Part shown: in pieces, positions 53,741-64,000 of the stretch
Layout: the number at the start of each line of letters is the position of its first letter
Numbering within the stretch: position 1 is the first letter of the stretch
Origin: Rhyzopertha dominica
Lineage: Eukaryota > Arthropoda > Insecta > Coleoptera > Bostrichidae
Length of the DNA: 64,000 nucleotides
Direction: 5' to 3'
Assembly: GCA_025024175.1 (NCBI GenBank)
Contig: QCXZ01000137.1
Location: 70,928,680 to 70,992,679, forward strand
Position numbers and translations under genes: made by a program
Notes under the pieces: model-generated
Database searches by the model: none
Told to the model about the DNA's origin: nothing
The model's input: only the letters and a program-made list of their open reading frames with translations

Positions 53741-56700
53741 TGCCAGTTCACTACTATACATTAGCATGAATATTTTAAATCTTCAAAAATGACTAGCGTA
53801 GTCATTTGATGTGTTCTGTATATGTAATGCGCTATTCAGAATGGGATTTTTCAATTCAAAATAATAAATCATTATTAAAAACTTCTCAGAAGATTGTAAA
53901 TATATCTCATTTAAATCACTACTCCAGGTATTAAAAAGATATATGTAGAGACTATGTAGCGAGCCTAACTATTCAACATGAGATATCTCAAAAATGAACA
54001 AATTTTATTCTTATGCTATGTCCAGAATGGGGCACTTCCTAATTTCCAACGGGAACTCCATCGATATCTGGCCAAAATATTTTCAATAATCTAGCACTTA
54101 TACTGGAAGTAGCTTTCAACTTTTTATTTCAAACAAAGATATTGTATGTTGAACCATTTTCAGGCCCTACATGAAATTCTAAACGCATTTCATGTACGAT
54201 GTCTTATACCTAACTGTATAATCATATCTGACATATTTAAAAGTTTATATTAAAATGAAGTTTGCAGACAGGAAATAATTATTAATTTCTCCCCTACAGA
54301 ACTTTATTTTTTAAACTTGTGGTCGTTTCCTGTTAGAAAAGGGACCACTAAAAGATTTTTATAGTTTAATTAGTACAGTAACGAGAACTGTGCCGAATAA
54401 AAATATCGATTATTTCTTTTGTAAATTAGGCTTCATTTGATCAAATGACATTTTTAAGAAGGTTTTTATTGCGGCAAATTCAAAATTTTCATCATTAATA
54501 ACTTTATTTATCTGTATACTTAACTACCGTGATAAACCCAAAATTCTTATTAAAGTTAATACTTGGTCAACGGTTTTTGCAATATATAAATGAATGTGTA
54601 TCCCACGTATTTCGTTTCAAACCTTGTAAGTATTTTCACAGCTATTAAAAAATTCATAATCACAATTTTATAATATTTCGGACAATGTGGAAAGTTTGAG
54701 GTTTATTTCAGTGTCTTTTCATCTGATAGTACCTGAAATCAAATATAGTTTTACACCTACAGGTCGAAAACAAAGCTTTGCCATCACAACTTGTGTGATT
54801 AGACTAAAATTTCCATTTTCTTCAACGCGTCACGTCCGTTGATCATGACCTTCAAAATTTGTTCGTTATAAATGCGTTGTTTTAATAATTAGGGCTATTA
54901 AAAATATAGGTCCCAGACGTACCAGAAAGCAAGTTAATATTGCATTTTCTACCAGTTCTGAACGATATTTAAAGTTTCAAAAGATGTAGAATACAAAAAG
55001 GTATAATGTTCTATCTGAAATAAGCAAGATTTTAGCTGGCTTTGCATCCGATACTACAGTACTACAAAATTTTCGAATTTTTCTCGACTATATAGTTTTT
55101 CCGTAATGTATAAGGCTGGTTACTAGTTTAAAATACTAGTTCTACACTGGGAAAGTAATATATAATAGACAAGTTTTTGCAGCTGCCCGTTTTTAATTAC
55201 GAAACAAGAATATTAATTTATTTCAACAAATAAGTGTAGTCAATGTTGTAGATTATTTTTTATGTAAGAAACATAGCTCTTTAAAGTTTTACGACTACAC
55301 ACGGTTACTAAATGGTTACGAAAGTATCATACTTGGATACAGTAGTGTTTTTAGTTTAATAATTGGCACTTAGGTAATAACTTTCTAGTATTTTTCTATG
55401 GTTATTAGATATTTGTTATAAGTATCATCCTATACGATACAATCACATTGCACTTTTGTCCGAATAAGAGCGGTAAATAGTGGTTTATACTTACATATAT
55501 AAATTTAAAGTAACCAAACTTCCTTAATACGTTACCACTTTTCTTTACATTTTGGGCTTCCTTATTTTTGCTAGAAAATTAAATTTTTGTTGTTTTCGAA
55601 TTCATAAAGATGGTGTTTATTATTAATTGGTATTGCCCTTATTAAAGTCACGGATTATTGTTTTGTGCTGAATACCCTTCTGTTGTCTTCTAAGTTCTAT
55701 GAGCTGAAACACACTTGCAAAAAAATTCTAATATCGTCAATAAATGAATTTAACAGGTTAGACTATATTCGAATGATTTAAAGTTGTTATATGCAACCAC
55801 AGACACGACAATTCTGCTAGGATCTATGTTTGTAACAGGGAACAATTTGACGAATATGAATTGAGAAAGTTACATTTACATACATTAACCTTCTCACCTG
55901 CAGTCACACGTTTATAAAAAATATGTTGCTTGCGGGAACATTCCTTTATGTAAAAAAGAATTAAATCAGGTCAAAGTCTAAAAAATTTCTTTAAACTTGC
56001 TTAGTCTTAATCCTAATATTAATTATTATTGTTATGCTTAGCTTGGGCTTAAAGAAATTGTTCTCTAAATTGTCAGAAATAACATATGCGAGTTATACTA
56101 GTCACTACTACAAAAAACGCTCTAAAAACTTCGCATTTGTTTCGTATTTGATGATTTGTTATATTTTCCGCTAACACCAATCAAGCCCACTGAAACTTGC
56201 AGTCGCCGCTGTAATTATATTCTTTAAGAGCAAGAAAACATCGTAGTAGAACTATCTGCAACTTCTTTTCTCCATTCCGCCTAAGTTCTTATCCTGATAA
56301 GTTCCATGAGCGAAAGGCATGTTTCGATGAGCTCGCGAACAGACATTTGCTTCATCGCTGGGTGTGGTCCATTAGAATTCTCGCAAAGCGAGCCCACCCC
56401 AACAATAAATCAATCCAGAGCATTCCAGCTAAATAAGTTCCCCTTGAAAACGCCAGATAATCTTATTAAAACTTTCTTCTCACGAGCAGTCACGAAGTTG
56501 TTTTTACAGACATACGATACGTATTAATACCATAGAGGCTCGGTCTATTGATGTAAATAAAAGCAGCTGCTTGGTGAGATCCGATTGGGCGGTTGCTCAC
56601 CCTAGCCGGAACATAAACTAGCCGTAGACACGCGAGCCTGCTTTGATGCCAGTCACTGCGTTTAAAGTGAAACACGTGCTTAATGCTTTCACTCCGGAAA

Positions 56701-56935
56701 CTTAATCCCGCCGACGGCAACGCCAACATGTGGAACACAATGTTACAGAGGAAAAAAAGATGCCGTAATTTTGACAGGTTTGACATGCGATTATAATATA
56801 TTATCGAAGGTGTAGGTGGAGGCTGATGTTTCTGTACGATTAGGTCGGATGCGGAACCCGTGTGACGTCGGAAAATGGACGTCTTAAAGCAGTGCCTTTG
56901 AATGCACAGTTTAATGGACTGCTGTCCATCAGATA
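53741..56935. other. Unassigned AT-rich DNA
   Basis: No gene supported. 56170-56930 is more balanced in composition. The 170-codon minus frame 56490-57002 includes the likely terminus of the next element and has no protein motif. Confidence 0.45.
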
Positions 56936-58420
56936 CAGGGTCGCTACAAAGTATGGAACCAGCGGGATATTTCAGGTTCTGTTCGACCGATTTTTGTGAC
57001 AATGCGCATGGGCCTATAGGTAATTAAAATGCATTTTCTGTAATTTTTTCAACTCCGTGTCAGCTCTCGTTTCCGAGATATTTTTTTTTAATGGGAAGGG
57101 TGCCAAAAGGCACATCATTGAAAAGGATATTATTCCTGAGTTTAAAAATGTATTACACTTTATTGCTTCTGGGTTGAGAAAAGTGTGATAACAAACTTTG
57201 GTCTTGCAAGAAAAATTTCGGGATAAAAACAATATTCGTTATCGCTAAGTAACAACAAAAACTCTAGGCGTCCCCATTTTCCTCGTGACTGGTGATAATT
57301 TTCAATCACTTTGTTGCTTACAATCGCAATGCCTCAGTTAACCGAACATGATCCCATCGAAATTTTGATGATTGATTATGGAGATAGAAGGCGAAGTTAT
57401 TCGGAAGTAGTTGCACTCTACAATGCAATTCATGAAGACTGTGAACCAATTGCCAGATCAAGAGTTATTAAAACATTGCAACGTTTTGACGAAACCGGCG
57501 GTGTTAAAAATCGTCAAAAACCAGGACGTCCAAAGGTTGCGAGTGAGGAAAGTAGCTCAAATGTCATTTTATATGTGCAAGAGAATCCCAAGTGTTCCAT
57601 ACAATAGCGTACTCTCACTCACCATATTAGCAGAAGATCTGTTCAAAAAATTGTGAAATAAGTCACTTTTTATTCATACAAAATTCACTTAGTACAAGAA
57701 CTGAGTAAAGATGATTTTGATCGTAGGATAGAATTTTACGAAACTGCTATGTACATGATAGATAAAGACAGAAACATTTTAAATTCGATTATGTTATCTG
57801 ACGAAGCGATTGTTTGCCTCAATGATAATGTGAATAGACATAATTGCAGATATTGGTAGGATACAAATCCACATTGGATGGAACAAGTCCACACACAACA
57901 CCCTCAAAAAGTGAATGTCTGGTGTGGTATTATCGGTGAGCACATTATTCGGGCTTTTTTCGTTGAAGGAAATTTGAATGCGATCAAGTATTTATAGCTC
58001 TTGCGCGAACACAGTATACCAGAACTTATTCGCCTGTTCCATAATCGTGAAAATGCTGTGCGTCCTTCTGAACAGATATGGTTCAACAAGATGGTGCACT
58101 GCCCCATTCTGCAGTCAACGTTCGTGGATATTTGAATGGGATATTTCCAGATAGATGGATTGGTAGCCGCGGAGAGATAGAATGGTCAGCACGTTCCCCT
58201 GATATGACGCCCTTTGATTGTTTTTCTGTGGAGGTATTTAAAAAATCGTATTTATGCTGATCGACCACATAATGCAGAAGAATAGAATCAGGGCAGAAAT
58301 TCAGAACTTGCCTCTAAATATGCTACAAAGAACATTAGAAAATTTTTACTCAAGGCTGCATTACTTCCAGGAAGTAATTAGGGAACATTTTGAGCATCTT
58401 CTCTAATGCAAATCTGAAAA
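56936..58420 (+). mobile_element. Tc1/mariner-superfamily element, DD41D type, degraded
   Basis: The left terminus is probably ACAGGGTCGCTACAAAGTAT at 56936, preceded by TA-rich GATA. The matching right terminus was not found, so the 3-prime end is truncated or too diverged. The transposase occupies 57329-58406. The spacing between second and third catalytic Asp (41 residues) fits the DD41D group described among Tc1/mariner families. Confidence 0.65.
57329..58406 (+). pseudogene. DD41D-type transposase, full length but broken
   Basis: MPQLTEHDPIEILMIDYGD and the HTH (YSEVVALYN), KTLQRFDETGGVKNR and KPGRPKVASEE open the protein. Then stops appear near 57606, 57658, 57857 and 57998. Further blocks are IHLVQELSKDDFDRRIEFYE, MLSDEAIVCLNDN (first catalytic Asp), QKVNVWCGIIGEHII, QQDGALPHSAV (second Asp), DRWIGSRGEIEW and SPDMTPFDCF (third Asp 41 residues after the second). 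REHFEHLL closes at a TAA. Start and end of the protein are present, but at least four stops and several shifts make it dead. Related to the remnant at 35990-36680. Confidence 0.8.
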
Positions 58421-59044
58421 AATACTGCATTTTTCACGGAATCATGTTTTTGTTTTATACTTTTTGCGTACCAGATTCGCAATAAATTGATCAAACTAGA
58501 CTATGAAAGTGTATTGATAAGTTTTGGGCATATTCACTTAAAATGCCACTCCAGAACTGTACATATAACTTAATAATACGTAAGTCGCACAAAGATAATA
58601 TTCGCAAATTTTAATAATAATTAGCGAATAAAAAGAAAATGTGCCTGTACAGTTTTTTCAAAGTATTCATTTAACTCTATACATTTATTCATTCTAATGA
58701 ATTAGTTGTTGAAGCAAGAATTCCACATCCTTGAATCACCACAGATTAGATCAGTGGCAGCTGGTTAGGTCAAGCAAGTGGCGCACAGCCTCAGGATAAG
58801 CCTTATACCATATTTCAGTTTAATATGTTCATAACAAACAACCTATACGTCATTGACACCGTACATCAAATTTAACGTACCACTAGGAATTGAGTACAAT
58901 TTTTGGGTTTCAATTGTAACTTCATTTCTCAGCAATGATGCAGTTTTCGAAATGTTCATTCAAATTTCATGCTTCAAAATCTACATGGTGTTTAAACGAG
59001 AATGCTTTTTTCCCGCGAAATTTATAATTCCTCAAGAGAAGCAC
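58421..59044. other. Unassigned AT-rich spacer
   Basis: No gene or terminus recognised between the two transposons. Confidence 0.5.
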
Positions 59045-60421
59045 CAGCTAGAACTGTAGATGTCAGTTGGAATTAAACTCTAGCCCCATCTTTCCTGAAT
59101 ATTTTCCTTTTTGATTCACACCAATATCTTTGTTATTAATGGAGATACAGTTTTGAAGCATACGAGTTAACAAGATGTACACCAATTTTAAAAATAGTGT
59201 GCTATGGGAAAATGAACGTTTAACGCGTCAATACGAGGTGTTCTGTCAAATTCGCGAACTCTCACGTTCTTTTAACATTTTTGCATTAGTGTTTTGATAT
59301 GAAGCAACAAACAAGAAATTTGAATGGAGATGAATGTGTGAAAGTGGTTTCGTTGGCTGACAAAGGATTAAGCTATCGTGACATAGATCAGACGATGGGA
59401 GTTCATCATACAACAGCATTCCGTGTTATTTAACGTTTTGAAGAAACTGTAGAACTTAATTGTACTCGTACATGTCCAAACAAGTGTGAAAAGGCGTTTT
59501 AAGGAGGAGATTTTGAGCTTCGGAATTCTTGCAAGAGGACCGATGTTACCGGCAAACCACGACAGAGCGAGGCTACAGTTCGCTCGACAACATGTGGATT
59601 AGAATCTTGAGGATTGGGAACGTGTCATATCCGCTGATGATTCCAGATTTTGCCTATACGAGAACAACTGCGACCTCCGCGTAAAAGTTCTCCGACGATC
59701 AAATGAGCTTATGCACAATGCAACGTTCGTCAAATTGACCATTTAATGGAAGTTCTGTAATGGTTTGGGGAAAGATTTCTTCGGCAGCTTGGAACGAACT
59801 TGTGTCTTTACGTGGAGGTAATTTAACGAGTGATTTATCTCAGCAGGTTGTCGCATTTGCTCCTTACATCGGCAACAACTTGTTGCCAGTGTAGGACAAC
59901 ACAAGGCCGTATGTTGCTCGTGTAGTGCAGGAGACTCTAGACTGATCTGTATGCAGTCCTGATCTCAACTAATATAATAATAGAACATTTGCGGGATAAT
60001 TTGTGTACACAACGTTGGAACCATCAGCCACTGCCTGTTATCTCTTGACGACATTGAAAACATAATTATGGAATTATGGAACTACAGTGAGCAAGACCAG
60101 ATTAGACAACTGGCTTCAAGTATGAACAAGCCATGTAAAGCTGTTATTAGGAGTAGAAAAGGCAATACAAGATACTGAAATTTTTCCGATCTTTCTTGTT
60201 CTTATCACTTTTCTTGTTACCTTAAGGTACTGTTATTGCTGTTGTAGTGCTCTTAAGTTTAATTTTGTTGTTGTGTATTTTTTGAATTTTCATAAATAAC
60301 TGGTACTCTTTAAAACTGTATCTCCATTAATAACAAAGATATTGGCGTGAATCAATAAAGAAAACGTTCAGGAAAAATGGCACTACAATTTAATTCCAGT
60401 TCACATCTGCAGTTGCAGCTG
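59045..60421 (+). mobile_element. Tc1-like element with long terminal inverted repeats
   Basis: About 130 bp at 59045-59180 is repeated in inverted orientation at about 60305-60421. Shared landmarks are CAGCT-AACTG-AGATG tips, GGAATTAAA, GATTCAC-CCAATATCTTTG and TTATTAATGGAGATACAG. The encoded protein is a Tc1-type transposase running from the left to the right repeat. A clear TA duplication was not seen, so the extreme tips are approximate. Confidence 0.8.
59299..60178 (+). pseudogene. Tc1-like transposase, heavily mutated
   Basis: The ATG at 59299 gives MKQQTRNLNGDECVKVVSLA and SYRDIDQTMGVHHTT (HTH), with a TAA after FRVI. Later blocks in several frames are LARGPMLPANHDRARLQFAR, VISADDSRFCLYENN (first catalytic Asp), NTRPYVARVVQETLD (second Asp just before it, following a stop), SPDLN (start of the third catalytic block) and KPCKAVIRSRKGNTRY at the C-terminus, ending in TGA. 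Gene order and ends fit a full-length Tc1-like transposase of about 300 residues, now with many stops and shifts. Confidence 0.75.
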
Positions 60422-63400
60422 GTTTAAGCACTTTGTAGATAGTGAACATTAAAATTGGAACGAAAATTATGTTACTCACCAGAAAAAAAAGCATATATAA
60501 TTAAATTGCACAGAGCAAGATAGCTTACTAGTGCAATCTGGAGGAACGACTTCGAACTAAAGCTATGAACTATACTTACAACTTTGGCCTGGGTTCTTTG
60601 ATTGCTAAAAGAAAAAGTTCCAACGCGTTGACTGACCTCGAATAGGTGACGTCTGTGTTGCTTATTCACGAGCTTATTCACTCGATTCCCGTGACTCGCG
60701 AGTTTCGCTTTTACTTCAGCTCATCAAATAGAATACTCCTCAATAAGCCAAAATAGCAGGTACAGCCCGCGGGCCTGCCTCGCAGCTTACACTTGCATGC
60801 TCTGTTTCGCAATCATTTAACCATACGGTTTGGTACTTACAGAAAAGACTATATGTTGTGGTTATCCAGTTGGTGCTTCCGTTTGGCGAGCTGAAACAAA
60901 AGCGAAATTCATAAATCTAATTTTCACAATTTCCAGTTGCTATACTTTACAGTAAATGGTTTTAATAAAAACGAACAGTTTTGCTTTCAGTAATTAACGG
61001 TTTATATGTTGTAAATTACTTTCATGCAGTAAAAATAATATTTTGTCAGTTTTGCTTTTTTTGAGTTTAGATTTTTTTTAGTTTTACGTGTGCACAATTA
61101 CTAATTATTAATAAATCAGTATGAAATGAATGTAAAACTTTTTGTAAAAATTCTCTTTAAGAGCGAAATAATACTACGTACCAGCTCGTATTCAACCGCA
61201 CAACAGATATTTTCTGACTCTACCGTAAATATAGAAACAATGATGTTTTTTTTGCCAAAACACAAGAAGACAAGACAAAAAGAGTATTCACAAAATTATA
61301 AAATAAACATAAATATAACCCTTATAAATATAGACCAATTCAAGCGGTATTACAGGAGGATATCGAGAAAGAACACTCTTTCTTATATGCCATTAGTATC
61401 TTAACTTCTGTCGCCAAAATGTAAATCGCTTTCGCTATGTTTTATGGACGGACGCGCCAAATTTATCAAATTTCAGAATGTACAATAGGAGAAATTATTA
61501 TTACTGTTCAATGAAAATGTTTTTTTTTCTAAAGCTCTACAAGTCTGTTTCATTTATTACTGTTTGATGTGGTTTCATTTTCTTTAGGATTGTTGTGGAT
61601 CCTTTCTATTTTAAGGGTATAGCATTTAAGACTGAAAATTCTGAATAATTTCTTAGATAAAATTGACCTTTATATTTATGTAGAATATGTGTTTCCAGCA
61701 GGACTTGCCTACAATTACAAACGTACTTATCGACTTCTAAGTATATTTTTTCATAATCAAATTGCTTAATACAGTGCCCTCCTAGATTACCAGATCCAAC
61801 ATCACTCAATTTCTCTTTCGGGGTAATTAGCAAAAACAAATTTGAGTGGAGGTACGATATCGGTAATTAAAATAATCGTAATTAGGGCAAAAGTAAACCG
61901 CATGGGCGGCAGCATCGTAATAATTAATAAAGGCAGTTCGAGCAGTTCATATACCTATACAAAAATATATTAAAGAAAATAGTAGTGATATTGTTTTGTT
62001 TTATTAAGTTTTGTAGTTAAGAAATTAAACTTCCCTAGTAGTTTCATTTTAAGATTCATAACGACATTAATTTTCATATTAAATAAAAAATTATAATAAG
62101 ATTTTGCGTTTTAAATCTGAAGCTTTATCAGAAAACAGCATAATATACAGGGACATTCCACCATAATAAGCGTTAATTTACTAGCTTACTTATTTGAACA
62201 ATTTTTTAATTTTGATAATAACAGTTAGATACTAATGTGTGGACGGCCTGTTTCACTTTATTGTACTCGTATATTAATCGATTATTTTCTTTGTTTATTT
62301 CCAAAATTCAACTCTACATGNTGCGCTAGAGAACATTGTTTGAAGGAGGTTTGAAAGTGTTTCCCGCTCCAACTAGAAAGTGGCTCAGTATGAGATGCGC
62401 GATTAACCAATAGCTTACGGCGTATGTATTTGCATCTAACCACCTATATCAGGTGGTATTACGAATTCGTTATGCTAATGCGTGCAAAGCTGCAGAGAGA
62501 ATTGCCACTTTATGCACTTCTACCAAGTCCATCTGAAACAGACCAAAACTAAATCAACATAGACTAGCTTGAGTTTTACTATGCAAATTGCCCCACTGCT
62601 CTACTCAAACGACGGCGGCAAAGTTACTTGAGTAGTCAGTTGCCACCTTCCTAGTCTCGAGCGGAAAATTGAACACGCCTAATTATTAATGCTCTCAAAT
62701 GTATCATCCGGCGCGGCAGTTTGTCGGAGTGAGCGGGTAAGGGCTTTTAAAATTATACTGCAGTTTTTATTGTTCCGGAGCTGCACGGAGAACTGAATCT
62801 TCCACCTTTTTAATAAGGCACTAATGCACGTGGAAATAATAAGATGCCTTCTGACGGGCGTGTCGAGTTTCCGAAGCAACACTCGCCTTGGCAAATGAGA
62901 AAATGAAGCACTCACGTTTTTCATTTAGCTATATACTTCGCTTTATTGCCCGTGCAGGTGATGAACATTTTTGTTTTACCTACCCCGCTTCCTGTTACAC
63001 AAAACAGCTTTTATAATGTAGTTGCAGCTTAATTTGGCGGCAGCGCGCAAAGAGCTTGTAATACGCTTTTTAGTGTGCATGATAATACCGTGTTATTACA
63101 TGCACGACGGACGTTTGAAGTTCATACATCAAGTAGCAGTCTTTACCTGCTAGTAAATAGCGAGCTAACGTCCAAAATGGTGTCGAATATTAAAAAAGTG
63201 TATTACTACAGTCTGGTCAATCAGTCAGATTCTGCGATTCGAGGTTCGCCCTATTGTGGGTACGTCAAACTATAATAAAGCTATAATATTTTCGTACGAA
63301 CGTAAGGCAGTACCTCGTCGAGCTTAGCTTAAAGTATTGAATATTTAATTACCTGTAAAAGGCTGTTTGGATCATATGTGTGCTCCCTTTATTTCTGACT

Positions 63401-64000
63401 CATATCTGTCAAAAATTTATACCACCTATCTTTCACTCAAAATGTAGAACTTTAGTAAATTTAGGTTTAACATGATTTAAACGTGATTTGCCTTGAAGAA
63501 CATGGAATATCCAGTGTTTGCTAAAATTATATGCGTATGCGTAAAGTATATTTGTAGAAAATTTTAATTCCACAGGACTAGGAAAAAACGAGGACAATTT
63601 TGAAATATTTTAAAAACTAGCACTGCTCGGTACTACTTTGTAGCCAAATGTTGAGCGACCTCAGCAGGCCGCTGCTGATAGCATAAAACCCAATAAACTG
63701 TTGTAAGAGAGAGCAACCGGGGTTGGTTCCGGTGGCCGCTAGCACAGTCGGTGTGGGGTGTTAAAATACCCAGTAATATTTAAAAGATAAACGAAAAAAA
63801 GAGGCGCCACGTGATTTATAATATCTCCACCGAACGCAACACGAAGCATCAAATCACGAAAGATAGTTGCTTTACAAACTGGATCGGCTATTCAATGTGC
63901 TAAAACTAGTTAATGGCGCTATAAGTAAAACAAAAGATAACGGAAGCTCCACGTAACATATATTAAATTCAATAAATACAGAAATTAAATCACTATAAAT
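60422..64000. other. Unassigned DNA; less AT-rich block 62300-63060
   Basis: No gene supported. Frames at 61126-61404, 61606-61839 and 62679-62924 show no motif. 62300-63060 is non-repetitive, with balanced composition and no long frame. The small element at 62148-62250 is listed separately. Confidence 0.45.
62148..62250. mobile_element. Diverged, shortened CAGGG element
   Basis: Begins CAGGGACATTCCACC after TA and ends GTGTGGACGGCCTG. The tips resemble CAGGGTGTTCC and GTGTGGACACCCTG of the copies at 51582 and 52356. About 100 bp; the interior is not alignable by eye. Confidence 0.45.

Noticed and set aside
56490..57002. 170-codon minus-strand frame as a gene
   Set aside because: It overlaps the probable left terminus of the DD41D element and has no domain. 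Open by chance in a less AT-rich block.
63690..63775. tRNA-like or SINE head: GGCCGCTAGCACAGTCGGTG resembles a tRNA A box
   Set aside because: No B box, no cloverleaf pairing and no polymerase III tail were found, so it is not called as tRNA or SINE.
1..64000. CRISPR arrays, bacterial operons or restriction-type systems
   Set aside because: The AT-rich intron-bearing sequence with eukaryotic transposons has no regularly spaced short repeats and no prokaryotic genes.

Overview
The window looks like AT-rich nuclear DNA from an arthropod, most likely an insect. No intact single-copy host gene can be recognised. There are no bacterial-style operons, rRNA or tRNA genes. What can be read is a graveyard of transposable elements set in AT-rich intergenic or intronic DNA, with short spliceosomal-type signals. 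Two short tracts of TCAGG/TTAGG units (25530-25559 and 40799-40817) resemble insect telomere repeats, and TCAGG is the variant known from many beetles. That is a weak hint only.

Layout: half copy of a palindromic element (796-992); degenerate tandem repeat (2318-4670) split by a 1.74-kb inverted-terminus element (copy A, 2826-4561) whose sister copy B lies inverted at 12536-14256; Penelope-like element (PLE) remnants at 6316-7222 and 9330-10290 (minus strand); LINE reverse transcriptase piece and piggyBac piece (14535-15420); 1-kb palindromic DNA element with TA duplication (19471-20499); decayed Crypton-type tyrosine recombinase gene (about 25930-28038) interrupted by a mariner (25980-27112); hAT-type non-autonomous element with an 8-bp duplication (29839-30886); THAP-like exon (about 32161-32303); 242-bp foldback element with a 14-bp target duplication (32744-32985); mariner-superfamily transposase remnant (35990-36680); PLE (38075-39935); RTE-like LINE with endonuclease and RT, one frameshift and one stop (43541-46464), abutting a PLE GIY-YIG end (46465-47280); (TA)n and an element with GCGTCC sub-terminal repeats (47314-48732, second end at 52570-52912); an 806-bp-period tandem duplication carrying two small ACAGGGTGT elements (51111-52545); PLE (53060-53740); a DD41D-type transposase (56936-58406) and a Tc1-like element with long inverted termini (59045-60421).

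The unifying signal is a set of nine hammerhead-ribozyme-like cores of the form CUGANGA-N-stem-GAAA followed by a 4-nt ACGU/AGCU-type palindrome. Most sit at the ends of PLE remnants, on the strand expected for PLE terminal repeats. Two face each other in the small foldback element, which looks like a minimal non-autonomous PLE relative. The remaining long stretches show no gene that I can support. Some (11560-12240, 28500-29000, 33000-33850, 42300-43080, 62300-63060) are less AT-rich and non-repetitive, and could hold host regulatory DNA.
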